A stretch of DNA of 64,000 nucleotides, from positions 62,001 through 126,000 of the forward strand of contig CAWUHX010000162.1 in the NCBI GenBank assembly GCA_963922205.1, read 5' to 3'. The translations under genes were made by a program, and so were the position numbers. The stretch comes from Romanomermis culicivorax. Its lineage: Eukaryota; Nematoda; Enoplea; Mermithida; Mermithidae. Shown piece by piece: positions 10,029 to 21,698 of this stretch; position 1 is the first letter of the stretch, and every line of letters begins with the position of its first letter. The notes beneath the pieces are model-generated. The model was given only the letters and a program-made list of their open reading frames with translations, had not been told where the DNA came from and made no database searches.

Positions 10029-12128
10029 GTAATGAAGATTATGAAAAAGTAGTGTCACGCGCCAACCAATTTTTGCAAACGTCACGTGATTTCCATCATG
10101 CTGATCTTATGTTTTTCGTCACTTTTAATTTGACAGTTACCTTTATTTGGTTTCGTTCATTACATTTCACATGCATTTTGTGTGTCATTTTTGTTGTCGT
10201 TCTTTCTGCACATAGGCTAGAGTGTGCTCCTTTAATAAGAATTTCGGCCAGATAAGCTCTACGAGCTCATGGCCATAATTGGAGCACCACGTGCACCTCT
10301 TATCAGTAAAAACAAGCAACCTTTTTGCAACACAAAACGACTAGTTAAGAAGTTCTCATTAAAGACGTTCATATGCTTAGCATGGGAATGAAACTTGTTC
10401 CCAATGCTAAACGTACTGGAACTGGAAAATATCTATGTGACCATAGGCATCTTCTGCACAGTTTTCCTCTGCAGAAGTTAGCTTGGGCGTTGTGAGCTCC
10501 ACCAAGGCCTTACTGTTGGCCTACAAGGTCCTCTAAAGGGCCTGTTTTGTTAGTTAGTTTTTCGCTCATTCTCTGGATTCAGTGCTCACATCCAATTTTG
10601 TATTAAGCTTGCATCTGCCGCCTTACTATTCTATAATAAATTTGAATATTCACATTCCCCTTTCATTCCTCGCCAAATTTGCATGAACACCCGTCGCCTA
10701 CCTTTTGCCAGATCACCATCCATACCCTTATGTCAAATCGAAAGAGAGTCGCCCTGACCTCCCACCTTCCCTAGTCGCCAAACTGAGTGGACTGTTTCAC
10801 CCTTGGATGATCACCAACTGAAAACCAGGGACCCCTTGCCCTTTGTCGAATGGTTGTTTGAGAAGCAGGACTAGGTAAGTCTTCTTAGGGGATTATTATT
10901 GTTTAGGGTGTATTTTGGGGAACCCTTTCCTAAGTCAATTTTCCCTTGAGATTACCCTCAGTTAGAGGAGCCTTTTTACCTCTTGGGGTTAGGGGCAAAA
11001 AGGGGATTTTGGTTTACAATCGGTTCCCTTATATCAGGTCATTCCTCGAGTGACCTTGTCCATCTTTTATACTGAATGGGACCAGGGATTGCATTCCCTG
11101 ACCTGACGGTATTGTCCATTCTGCAGCAGAACCCCTGGACAGCACCAGAGTACCCTATAGGCCTTCCTATAGCCAGTACTAGTGGGGTCAAATTCCCAAA
11201 GTCAAAAACCAGCGAGTCGCCTAATGGGGTCACAGCATGTTGCTCACATTTTCAATTGCAGCCCTATGGTGTATTCAATTGTGGATAATGTAAAAAATGC
11301 ATTTTCCACCCCAAAATATGAAGAGTGTTATACTTTAGCTTACACTGTCAGGAAAAACTGGCCTCAGTTCAGGAATGGTAATCTTTTACAGTCAATGAGC
11401 AGGCTGTCAAAAAGTCTTTCTTTTCTAAGAGTAGAGTTTGAAATACTGCTGATTTCAATAACATAGAGTTTCATCAAACTTGATTGAGTTTCAACTGATT
11501 GATGACCCTCCAGGTAATGCGTAGATAGTGTGGCTCTCACACATGCAAATCGGAAAATGACAAAAAATTGTATCATCATAACTAATTTTTTACCCAAAGA
11601 TTCTATGATAGAATTTATCCCCGGAAAATATTAAACAATTTGTAGTCGGTTTTAAAATTCAAAGACTATTTTTTTGTGAAAAGTTGGAAATTTTGCACTT
11701 ACTTTTTCGAGTGTAGTGTCACACGCGGGGTGAAAAGCCTTGCCGTTCACCAAAACATGATTTCATGGGACCTTAAATGCTGCTGTGAGGCCTGGGACTA
11801 AGGTGACCGCTTTCCCCTGACCTAACTTGGTGAGTAATGGCTATAGAAGGAACTATAGGTACTGTGGTGCTGCTCTGGGGGTTACTACTGTAGGGTAAGG
11901 ACAATGCCACCAGGTTAGAGCTGATCATTATTTGTCCAGTCAGTGTTGACGATGGACAGGGCCACCTGTGAGATAGCCTGGGCATTGGGATCCCCATTGT
12001 TAACCAGAAGATCCCTTATGACCAGACCTCAGGGAGGGGGTGTTGTTGATAACTGGGAAGAGCTGGGGAGGAGAACCCGCTTAAAAGGGAATGCCCTAAA
12101 CTGCCCCTAGCTCTAATATACCTGGAAA
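10029..12128. other. Intergenic, no gene recognised
   Basis: I find no credible coding region. The stretch is compositionally mixed, with GC-richer parts around 10840-12110. Short ORFs have no recognisable domain. It may hold older retroelement debris, but no ends could be identified. Confidence 0.4.
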
Positions 12129-12132
12129 CTTA

Positions 12133-12713
12133 TGTTGTATTTGGTGATAAGATGGGCGTTTGGGGCAGCTCTGAACGATTTTCTTGCCTCCTTGATCCGT
12201 GAGGTTGGAGGAAGAAGTGTAAAATCCGCAAGGGGAATTGTTATGCAGGAGAGATAGTCAGGGATCGACCTTAACGCCAGTGCTTCCCTGCGCCTGCCCT
12301 AATCCTCAGAATGACTCCTCACTCAGCGGGCAAGAAATCAAAAACAGAATACTACCTTCCCAAGAAATGCCTGACTAAAACTAGTCAGGCAAGATAACAC
12401 ACTTTTGAACATGAATGAAATGCTTTTCTAACTAAACATTTATTTATAAACTTACCTAAAAATCGCCCTTCCATAAACCTTTAGACTTACTATTATAGAG
12501 AATACAATGGCTAATGTACAGGCGAAAATAAGAATAATAACATAAAACAAAACACACGAAATTTCACACACTAATTCACAAAATCCTTCTCCTACAGTAA
12601 CTGTCGTGCTAGGCCAGGTCCGGCATGGTTGGATATGTTGTACTTGTGGATGTTTTTATGAAATCGAGAAACTATTAGAAAATTCTGAAAATTGGTGGAA
12701 ACACGCTACAACA
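12133..12713 (-). repeat. 3' LTR of the gypsy element
   Basis: On the minus strand the LTR begins TGTTGTAGCGTG and ends CCAAATACAACA, sharing the inverted end TGTTGTA/TACAACA. It aligns over its full length with the solo LTR at 24845-25438, and in part with 16780-16989. The left flank is CTTA; a matching duplication cannot be checked because the other LTR is truncated. Confidence 0.75.
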
Positions 12714-14522
12714 CCCCTCCCCCCTTGCCGTAGATCGCCTTAAGCGATCGTCATGTGAACAAACAAAACTAACAAGGGGAGTGACTCGGCCACTACAGGC
12801 CATCACTGGGGAAGCTGAATATGAAATCGGTGGCACACAGTGGGGCCCGCAGAGTTGTTGTAGTGTTTTGAGCCGATTTGGTGACATGTAGGGTGAGACC
12901 TCCTCATGTGGTCCATAATTAGCGAGGCCATAAATTCAGCAACACGGCGCCCCATGTCAGCACTCCATCCGCACTGATATACTGGAGTGCACCAGCATAC
13001 GAGTCCATGCGGATGGGAGGATGAGGCTTGCCACTACCTTTAGGAGATCAGAGAGATAAGGTCCAACTAGTCCCGAGTAGGATGGAAGATAGCCAAAATA
13101 TTACATGGCAGGTGAAAAGCACAAACTATCCGCCGCCGCTTGCAGTAGAACATTCCCAGGCAGAGGAGGAAGTTGTGGTGGAAAATCTAACTGGCGACAA
13201 AAACCAAGCGGCGGTGCCAGTGGTAGTTAAACATCTTTGGCAGAGCCAGCCATGTTATGCTGATCTGATGTTGTGAGGAAATCGAAAATCAAAGGGGGCA
13301 GAGCTGGCCAAGTTGAACATCGTAGTTGCATGCTGCGATTGGGGCAAGTGTCCATCCAATATGGTTGACGTTGGAGAAGATGATTGATACAGAACAAATG
13401 AGCAAATGAAAGATTTATACAAGAAAACAGTGAGAAATAGGAGTATACTATACAGTAAACAGATAAAAAAATTTTTGGGGGCGATTTAAAGGCTATATTT
13501 AGATAGTAAATTTGGACCAAGAATAAGAATAGTTTTTTGAAAGGAGAATTAAATTTTGGGGAAAACTAAACTGTGATCAGCTCCATGTTGCCGATCTCTT
13601 CTTTTGTATGGGTGTCGAGTCAAATTTTGGGTTCTGAGTGGGGGTCAACTTCACAAAGTGGCGTTCAAACAGCGGGAGATGCACGGTGAATAAAATCATC
13701 GATGTGGATGTAGTAGTCTGTGACTGAGGCGGAAACCAACCACGCTTCTCAAAAAGTGATCAATCGGTCACAAAGACTTGTGCCCAATAAACTGGGATGG
13801 GTCAAATCAATTGTCCTAGTTCAAGCTGTCATAGGTGAAAGGCGGTAGGAACAGTCAGCAAATAAGCTGAAAGCTCTAGCCAGCTCCGTTGTTATACCAA
13901 AAATAGAGTGCATTGAAAATTTTAGAATAGTGGTGCGACACCATAGAAGGGAACTATGGGGCGGCCTTTGCACACACTAATGGAAAGAAATCTGAATTTT
14001 TTGATTTGAGAATGAAAAGAAAATTTTTGACTGAAATAGATTTAAATTGTAAAAAAGATACTCTCACTTAGGCGGCAGTAACATCGGGCATGAAATTCAC
14101 CAAGACTGCGGGGGTCTTGCCATTTCCAATTGTCCCACTTGAGCAAGGCATCGAGAAAAAGGTGTACAGCACCAGTCTAGGCAGGGGCAAACCATGGCGT
14201 CGGAAGTTGCATGAGCTAGGCCATGGGCGAATGTCCCGGCAGCTACCACTGATCTTCCTGTTTGCTGCTGTGGTGAGGATGAGTCGAGTGGGAACCCAAG
14301 GTCATGGGGCAAGTGAAAACATGCATATGTAATAAGGAGGTTTATTTTAGCATGCAAAAAATAGCTGAAATAAAAATCGTCCATTGTAGGCATCAACATT
14401 ATGGCAGTCTGGATCGGCAAACGATTTATGCAGCACTGTAGAATAGGATAGAATAAAGAAAAATAAAATGGAAAGAAGAAAAATCCAGAGGGTCATCCCA
14501 ACCAAAAGTTTGCACTCAGAAA

Positions 14523-15205
14523 TTAATGTTGCAGGGCAGCATCGATTTGTTGGCGGTGTAATCCGCCAGCTCCAGTGATGAAAGTGTCTCCTGCTGGGCC
14601 TGGAATAAAGAGCTTCAATGGAGAAATGACCACAAGCTGCAGTCCGCCGGGCATATCCAAGGCATCAATTGTAACTGTATTGTTATCAATATTGTTGACA
14701 TTGGTGACGATGAATGGGCCTATAAAATCTGGTTGAAATTTGTTATCTCTTTTCTTGTTGACCAAAAGGATGTGGTCATTTATGCTAATTTCTCTTTTGC
14801 AGGCTTTTTGTTCATGGTATTTCTTGCTGGCGTTGGCGGCCTTATCAAGGTTCAGTTTGACCAATTTGTACATTTTGATTTTGATTTGCACCGAGATGTG
14901 CTGGTAGGCGTCGTAGTCGAGCAGTAGCATAAGATGGTGAGCACAATCGTAGTCGAACATAATTCGGGGCTTGTAACCGCATAATAATTTGGCATATGCG
15001 GCCTTGCATTGTTGGCAAAGGCGGCATATGGTAGGTAGTGCTCCCAAATGTCCCCGTCATCAGGGTATATTTCTTCCATTGAGTGATGAATGTTTGACTG
15101 AAACGCTCGACTGTTCCATTTCATTGTGGGTGGTAGGCAGTCCTTTTGACTTTTCCGACTTTTAGGAGTTAGCAAATTTCTTGCATCAATTTGAATGTGA
15201 AACAT
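14523..15205 (-). pseudogene. Gypsy integrase C-terminal half, frameshifted
   Basis: The minus-strand reading shows the end of the integrase core (a TAYHPQ-NGTVERFSQT-type segment, with a stop inside, then YLPYAAFANNARPH). After a frame change comes the C-terminal domain: DKAANASKKYHEQKA, then INDHILLVNKKRDNKFQPDFIGPFIV, the usual Ty3/gypsy GPF-type end. The parts lie in at least two frames, so no full integrase can be made. It is part of the element at 12133-16989. Confidence 0.7.
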
Positions 15206-15271
15206 CCACCTTGATCAGAAAGGAGGACGAATGGGCTACCATGGGTAAGGAAAACATTGTTCACAAAGCAT

Positions 15272-16056
15272 TCAGTATTGGTTGACGCCTTTTGATTGGG
15301 AATGGGGTGCGCAGAAACCTATTTTGTAAAGTAGTCCTTTCTTGGTACTCAGGAATTCGTACTCCATGATGGCTTTGACTTTATCCGGGTCGGCAGCGAT
15401 TCCTTCAGGGTTAAGTAGATGTCCCAAAAATTTAACTTGCAGCGGCAGGAATTCACATTTATCAGGCCGAAGCGTGAGGTTGGCTCCGCCGAGGGCATCA
15501 AAAACAATTTGCAAATGTTCCAAATGTTCTTCGAACGAGTTGGAGAGAACAATAATATCATCAATGTAAAAGAGGCAAAGTTTCCAAATATACGGGGGAA
15601 GAATTCGTTCAATTAAGCATTGGATTTCAGTGGGCACATTCTTCAAACTGTACAGTAAAACTTTGAATCAAAACAAACCTTCTTGGCAGATGAAGGTTGT
15701 TTTATCCTGGGAGTCATTGTTGATAGGTACCTGCCACTACCCTACTTTTAGGTCGGGTGTGGTGGAGAATTTTGCTTTGCCCATCACATCCAAATAATTG
15801 TCAATGTGGGGATCCGGAATTTGTTGCTGGGCATAACTTCGTTAATACCGGGGTAGTCGACGAAGGTGTGCCACCAACCATCTTTCTTCTTTACGAGAAA
15901 TAGCAGTGTGGCCCAGGGTGAGTAGGATTGTTCGATAAAATTGTTGTCGAGCGTTTCTTGGATATGGTGGCATACAATTGGTCTTTGTTCCATCGCGGTG
16001 TAGTAATAATGGGGGGATACTGGCTTTGCCATGCTGGTGTCAATACTGATGGTCAA
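15272..16056 (-). pseudogene. Gypsy reverse transcriptase, frameshifted
   Basis: The first block reads [19 protein letters not shown] followed by [17 protein letters not shown] and [10 protein letters not shown], the Ty3/gypsy RT start. A middle block with in-frame stops corresponds to the WQVPI and KTTFICQEGLF region. The last block contains NVPTEIQCLIERIL and the catalytic FYIDDIIVLS, then LTLRPDKCEFL and VKFLGHLLNPEGI. At least one frameshift and two stops separate the blocks. Confidence 0.8.
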
Positions 16057-16107
16057 TTCGTTGGTGAATGCTGATTTATCACCGGGGAGGCTGGAAACAT
16101 CACAGTT

Positions 16108-16464
16108 TTAACATAGCATGCGGAGGGCCTTTGACTTTTGCACAGCAGTAAGGTATGTTTTTGCCGTCATCTTATTCAAAGCAAAATCTAATTTTTGTTG
16201 GTTGGTGTGGCAAGGCAGCGACTTATCGAGGGCGACCGGTTCATGGTCGGTTAAATCACGGTCTGCCGTGGCCATTGCTACTTGACAGTCGATGAAAGTA
16301 TCCGTGAGCCTGAGCATGTGTTTTGCAACTGCGATGAGTTGGTTAGGGCAGAGCTTGATGCTGTTTGGCATATTGTTGAAAATTAGCAGTGGACATTTGC
16401 CGTTGGTGATGTTGACCATTGCGGTTTTGATTGGGGATTCTGCAGCGACGTTGTTGGTGGGCAA
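16108..16464 (-). pseudogene. Gypsy protease-to-RT linker region
   Basis: The 118-codon frame has GKCPLLIFNNMPNSIKL, then LCPNQLIAVAK, and ends HTNQQKLDFALNKMTAKTYL, a linker that in Ty3/gypsy polyproteins joins protease to RT. It continues directly into the RT segment below 16056. The upstream frames (16464-16860) probably hold remnants of protease or gag, but I see no catalytic DSG or DTG motif. Confidence 0.55.
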
Positions 16465-16779
16465 TGGTTAAATGATCAAATTGGGAATAGAAACAAGCAT
16501 GGAGGGAAAAACAGCGCCAGTTATTCATTGCTGACAGTTTGGCAAAATGGAGACGGATGCTTGGGTGACAAGGACGATAGGTTCGGCGAGCTCCATGACC
16601 TCCAGCCTCCATGACAGCCATTGGTGTGGACTAGGTTGAGCCTGCTGTATCGGTTGTTCAGCTTCGATTTCTTCAACTTGACTATCAGTTTCTGAAAAAT
16701 TATCACAAATACTCACTTGTTCCTCCAGAGGGATTTCTTCCAAAATATTGTCGCAGGATATTGATAGAAACAGTTGTGG

Positions 16780-16989
16780 TTTGATCAAAGGAGGAAGGAG
16801 TGTAAAATTGGCAAGGGGAATTGTTATGCAGGAGAGATAGCCAGGGATCGACATCAACGCCAGTGCTACCCTGCACCTGCCCTAAACCTGGGAATGACTC
16901 CTCACTCAGGGGCAAGAAATCAAAAACAGAATACTACCTTCCCAAGAAATGCCTGACTAAAACTAGTCAGACAAAGTAACACACTTTTG
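16780..16989 (-). repeat. Truncated gypsy LTR copy
   Basis: From GGAGGAAGGAGTGTAAAAT to AACACACTTTTGG this matches the middle of the LTR at 12133-12713, with about 10 percent differences by eye. The rest of the LTR is missing, so the 5' end of the element is deleted or overwritten. The next 520 bases up to the Harbinger element hold nothing I recognise. Confidence 0.65.
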
Positions 16990-17544
16990 GACTAGGCTTT
17001 GGTAATGGTTGAGTGGAAAATGGGTCACTGGGGACAGCAGAGCTGGATTGGGGAATTGGCTAACTCAGATGGGAATCGACTAGAAGGGCTGCTATCAACG
17101 TCCAGTGACTTTATTCACAAAACAATTGATGGGATTGGCTGACAAAGGAAACGAGCTAGTGCAGAAAGGACAGTAGAAAAAAATGTAAATTAGGTGCGTC
17201 GGGAAGGGCGAATAGATGTAAAATGAAATGGACGCTGATTAGCACAAGACAAATCAGTGGATGCAGTAAAAGACTATACAGGAGCTGAACGCAAAGGAGA
17301 GCAAATGCAGAGGTCCAAAAATGGATAAACTAGAAATGAGTGGTAACACAGTGCAACATGCGATTATAAGCACTTGATGTCTACAGTAACACTTGGGATG
17401 GAATTTATGAATGCCCAGGCTAATTCCTGAAGCATTATCTCTGCAGAATAGGGCCTACGTGCACATAGGCGCTTGCCCAGTTTGAATAGGTTCAGCACTG
17501 AGGCCAACTCAGGGCCGAATCGCCTAAGGTGGGCCAAACTTGAG

Positions 17545-17790
17545 TTAGGCTAACCCAGGCTGAACTCTGGCTAAAGCTGGGCTAAACTCTAGGCAAATGG
17601 TGGGGCAAATCTTGGGCTAAATGGTGGGCTAAACTAAGGCTAAAGTATGGGCTAAACTCGGGGCAAATCTCGGGCTAAATGGTGGGTTAAATGGCGGGCT
17701 AAATCTTGGGTTAAACTTGTGCCAAATGTTGGGCTAAAATTATGAAAGCGTGGGCTAAATAGCTGGCTAAATAAAAAGTTAACCCAACGT
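17545..17790 (+). repeat. Left subterminal tandem array, GGGCTAAATGGT-like units
   Basis: About twenty imperfect 11-15 bp units (GGGCTAAATGGT, GGGCTAAACT, GGGCAAATCTC) follow each other. The same units occur, in the same orientation, at the other end of the element. Subterminal repeats of transposons are commonly transposase binding sites; that role here is inference. Confidence 0.7.
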
Positions 17791-17910
17791 CGTATTGCCA
17801 AAAGAGAGGCAGGCTAAAGTTGGGCAACTTTTGATAAAAACTTAGCCTGAAAATTAACCCTGCTCGCAGCAGGGTTAAAATAAAGAGATAATATTTTTGC
17901 AAATGAAATT

Positions 17911-19888
17911 ATGGATTTGTTAGAATACATGGATTTTATGGATATTTTGGATGAAAATTGACTGGAAAGAAATGAAATTGAAAGACCAATCGTGTGTCAC
18001 CTCACAGATCCATTTGATATTTATGATAATCATCAATTTCAGATGCACTACAGATTTGGGAAAGAGGGTACCCGACACATTATCAACATGATATCACAAA
18101 ATTTACAATGCCCGACCAATTGGTGCAGGGCATTGAGTCTGGAAACGCAAGTAAATGAGAATACCATATGTGTTCAAATATCATTTATCCATGCACATGA
18201 TTGATGAAATTATAAGAAAATAATCATTGGTTCTTTTCAATACAAGTTCGTAAAGTCATTCCCATCATCCTGGACTCCCAAATACTCGCCAAGAAAATGG
18301 GCACCACTGGTAGATGCGAGAACCTGTGTTGTTGAACCTGCCGACTGTGAAGGTTGAGAAGGGCAATCTTTCGGGGCAATGTTTAGCATAATCACTTTTG
18401 CTGCATAGTATCGCCTCTTTGCTTTTGAAGTTTTCTTCAAATTTTAGATTGTAGATACTCCGTTTATTCTCTTCTTTTTGTAGCAACAACTTCATCTTCA
18501 ATTTGTGTTCTTCCTCAACCTGACTTTGGCGCTCCTGCACAATGATTTTGCCAAGTTACAGAAGCACTAGGGTGTGGCAATTTTTTATCTTTTTGACTTG
18601 TGTCAAGTTTAATTTTTTTGCTTGACGGTTCACGGATGATACTCTTATTGCAATTTTCTGGTAAAGAAAATGATTCGGTATCTGATTCTGCATCTTGGGG
18701 AGGGCTGTGAGTTGTACTATAACCGCCACCATCACTTTTTTCCAAATTTGGGTCCACACTTGCAGAATGCAGCAGGGCTTTTTATGTGAAAAAGTTGTTA
18801 CAAAATGTACAAGAAACACTTGACCATGGACTCACAAAAATTGAGGTCCACGTCATCATCAAAGTCATTTTGGATACACTCAAATTGTTGTGGAATCATG
18901 TCATATATTTTTTGATTGATGTCAGGCAGATAGGGGAGTGGCGGACCACCTCAGTTGCTTTGCGGAGCTTCTTCAATTCCACAACCTTGCCCTTTGTGGC
19001 CTGAAATTATGTTAAAAATTGGAAAACTGAATATTCATTGATTTTCAGCGTCTTTCGTCTTCAATATAAATTATGATGGCATTACGATTTCTGGCAGCTG
19101 GTAGCTTTCAAAGGGAAGTTGGAGCTATATGTGGTGTCAGCCAACTGTCAGTTTCACAAACAGTACACAAAGTTATTGCAGCCATTGCCTCAATGCATCC
19201 TGAGTTCATTAAATTTCCAGAAGGTCATGAATTCATTCAACAGCAAAGATTATTCTACGAAAAGCATGGCGTTCCTTTAGTAATTGGTGCAATAGACTGC
19301 ACACATGTCCCAATTCAGGATCCGGGAGGCAATGACAGTGAATTGTACAGGAATCGGAAAGGATTTTTCTCAATTAATGTGCAGCTTATGTGTGATTCTA
19401 ACGTGCAAATTTGAAATGTAGTGGCCAGCTGGAAAGGAAGCACACATGATTTTAGAATTTTTCATGAATCATATTTTAAAGATCAACTGGAAGCTATACT
19501 GCCACAATTTCACATATTGGGTGATTGAGGATATCCACGCTATAGATATCTGCTGACTCCTTTAGCAAACCCCAGAACATCAGCCCACCAAACCTACAAT
19601 GTTGCCCATGCGAGGACTTGATCAGTCATTGAGCGTTTGAATGGAATTATAAAAAGACGTTTTCCATGCTTAAGCTCAAAGTTGAGATTATCTCCAAAAA
19701 AAGCTGGTCATGCGATAGTTGCATGTGCAGTCTTGCATAATTTATCACTGCAAATTGGGGATAGATTCGAAGAAGAGGAAAATGAGGCTGTCTATATGGA
19801 CCATAAAGATTGGTTCAATATAAATATTGTGAATGATCCTCAGGGGACAGCAAAGCCCATTGCCATCATAACTGACTATTTCGCTTGA
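17911..19888 (+). pseudogene. PIF/Harbinger (HARBI1-like) transposase, two exons, four TGA stops
   Basis: The enzyme would cut and paste the element in the nucleus using a DDE active site. Exon 1 is 17911-18150, with ERPIVCHLTDPFDIYD, the HYRFGKEGTRHIINMI helix and CRALSLETQ before GTAAAT. Exon 2 is about 19070-19888: ALRFLAAGSFQREVG, the HTH-like CGVSQLSVSQTVHKVI, first Asp in IGAIDCTHVPI, SWKGSTHDFRIF, second Asp in ILGD followed by a stop and GYPRYRYLLTP, then VIERLNG with the Glu. The frame is unbroken across about 1050 coding nt except for four premature TGA codons at sites where Arg or a small residue is plausible. The intron-2 side reads TATAA where an acceptor TATAG would give a perfect join. 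The accessory gene's exons sit in this intron, on the other strand. Confidence 0.85.
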
Positions 19889-20164
19889 AATGTGGTGGTT
19901 TTGCATATGCAAATTATCCGTATAGTAGAAGTCATTTACTTTATTTAAGCTTTTCCTATTTTGTTCCAATTGTGTTACAGCCTGGGGCTTGCAACTGTGA
20001 TCTGCGGCAAACATTGTCGACACTTTTTGCCATCCTTTCTTTTTTGCATTGGTTGAAAGCGCATCAGTTCTTTTGTTTTCTAGAGTATCTAAATTTTCGG
20101 CTATGCATTCGATTAGGAAAAAAGTTTCTTCTGAAGAAAAATTTGTATCACGTTTCGAGGCCAT
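18265..20164 (-). pseudogene. Harbinger accessory Myb/SANT-like DNA-binding protein, three exons, frameshifted
   Basis: In PIF/Harbinger elements a second protein with a Myb/SANT-like trihelix binds DNA and carries the transposase into the nucleus. Exon 1 (19940-20164, 75 codons) reads MASKRDTNFSSEETFFLIE, then KKGWQKVSTMFAAD and LEQNRKSLNK before GTAAAT. Exon 2 (18836-19000) has KGKVVELKKLRKAT, then after a 1-nt shift GGPPLPYLPDINQ and an acidic end. Exon 3 (18265-18758) starts VDPNLEKSDGGGYSTT and, after another shift, has a charged helix QERQSQVEEEHKLKMKLLL. Transposase exon 2 lies entirely in its first intron, on the other strand, and exons 2 and 3 lie in the transposase intron. Confidence 0.75.
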
Positions 20165-20334
20165 TTATTATTTACGATGGACAATTAACAAAAAAACAAG
20201 TGTATACACTGACACACAAGATAGCACACATATTTCTCATACGATATTTCTAATATTTCGCAGGTTAACTAACTAGTCATGGCCCTACCTTTCGCAATAC
20301 GAACATGGGCTAAAAGTCGGACTTAACTAGAATT

Positions 20335-20520
20335 AAACTCGGGCTGAAGCCTAGGGCAGATGGTGGGCTAAATGGCTGGCTGAATGGCCAGCTAAATGGC
20401 AGGCTAAATGATGGGCTAAATGACCAGTTAAATCTCGGGCTAAACAGCAGGGCAAATGGTTGGCTAAATGGTGAGGCAGATGGCTGGCTAAACTCAGGTT
20501 AGTTAACCCACCATTTAACC
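20335..20520 (+). repeat. Right subterminal tandem array, GGGCTAAATGGT-like units
   Basis: Units such as GGGCTAAATGGC, GGGCTAAATGACC and GGCTAAATGGTGAG follow each other about a dozen times. They match the left array at 17545-17790 in sequence and strand, so the arrays are direct repeats inside inverted ends. Confidence 0.7.
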
Positions 20521-20562
20521 CTAGCCTGACTCTAGCCTGCCTTTTGTTCAGAAATTTGGCCC

Positions 20563-21698
20563 TTAGTGCCTGTGCAAAACATATGAATTGAATGTCTTTA
20601 GCTAAAGTTCCTACAGCTATTTGTTTGCATCAGCAAGAGTGATGCTTGATTTGTTGACACAAAGGGCATGTGATGCGACCCAAAATAGCTGTGAGCAAAG
20701 AGTTCTCTCTGAAGGAACTCATGCTAATGGGGCACACCATAGACAAAACAAATGCATGATAAAAAACGTAGACGGATAAGACAAAAATAAAAAGGATAAA
20801 ATGATCACAATAATAAAGCATCAACATAAAAGAATCACATGACACTGATTTTGATCAGCACGTGACAGTAGGGTCGTCCGAACAAAAAAAAATTTGTTAG
20901 TTCAAGATAATGAGAAGAACTCAACAAAAAAGGCCAAAGAAATATGTTGACAGATTTTGCTTACGATTCATTGCTACTACTACGCTCATCTTTGAGTCTG
21001 CAATTTTTTAAAAATTAAATCCAAATTTTAGAACCGGAAAAAATTATTCACACACATACAGTAAACTATCTTATGGGCCTTCTCTAATTATTTGTTGTAT
21101 ATAGATAAGAAATCTTAATTATCGTGAAACCTAACCCGCAACTAAGCCTTTTAAGTTAGTTCATTTTCAAGTTGCAAAGGTAAAACAACATGACTTTTTC
21201 TAAGCTCAACCAGGCCTACCTTGTTATCCTATGTACTAAAAACATTTTTTTATTTTTGGATCTCAGTATCCCAGTGATCTGATCATATGCTATGGCTTAT
21301 TTTGAATCATAGGTTTAGCAGTCTCCTCAGGCTTAGGCTTAGGGAACGCCTATGGTCTGCAGGGCCAAGGTCGAAAATCTCTGTTAGTAGGATTGTAAGA
21401 TAGGTGATAATGCATTAGAGTAAATCGGATTACTGTATATAATTTTATTCGTGATGTATTTTCTTGAGTATGTCTGGTTTTTCGTCTTGTTGATGTCCTG
21501 TACATTTTTCTCTAGTATCGTATAAGTACCTTGTTTCTGAGCATTCCCACACCAAAATCCACTAGTAATCCCAATTAGAAATCGATGCATTATAATTTCA
21601 CACATCCGCACCTGGTCCTATAACCCACTCGAGTCACATGAAGATACACATTCCCAAGAAATACACTATCCTCCCAGAGTCATAAAAAGACCTGCCTC
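20563..21698. other. Intergenic, no gene recognised
   Basis: No coding region, RNA gene or element end could be identified here. Confidence 0.4.

Larger units (their letters stand above)
12133..16989 (-). mobile_element. Degenerate Ty3/gypsy LTR retrotransposon
   Basis: The element points left. Its 3' LTR is 12133-12713 and abuts a polypurine tract (AAGGGGGGAGGGG on the minus strand, 12714-12726). Integrase, reverse transcriptase and the protease/RT linker follow in the order expected of Ty3/gypsy pol at 14523-16464. A truncated LTR copy of about 210 bp remains at 16780-16989 as the other end. RNase H is not recognisable between RT and integrase, and frames are broken many times. The 12714-14520 stretch would be internal sequence after integrase; nothing recognisable is encoded there. 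Confidence 0.8.
17512..20562. mobile_element. PIF/Harbinger DNA transposon, full-length but decayed
   Basis: The left end is GGGCCGAATC and the right end, inverted, GGGCCAAATT. Flanks TCA and TTA resemble the 3-bp TTA/TAA target duplication of PIF/Harbinger. Both diagnostic genes are inside: a DDE transposase on the plus strand and a Myb/SANT-like DNA-binding accessory gene on the minus strand. Just inside each end lies an array of GGGCTAAATGGT-like units (17545-17790 and 20335-20520). All genes carry stops or frameshifts, so this copy should be dead. Confidence 0.8.

Noticed and set aside
17911-19888. Reassignment of TGA to an amino acid (genetic code change)
   Set aside because: The M16 gene ends in TGA, cyclin C and the giant ORF contain no in-frame TGA, and CpG decay of CGA explains the transposon stops more simply.
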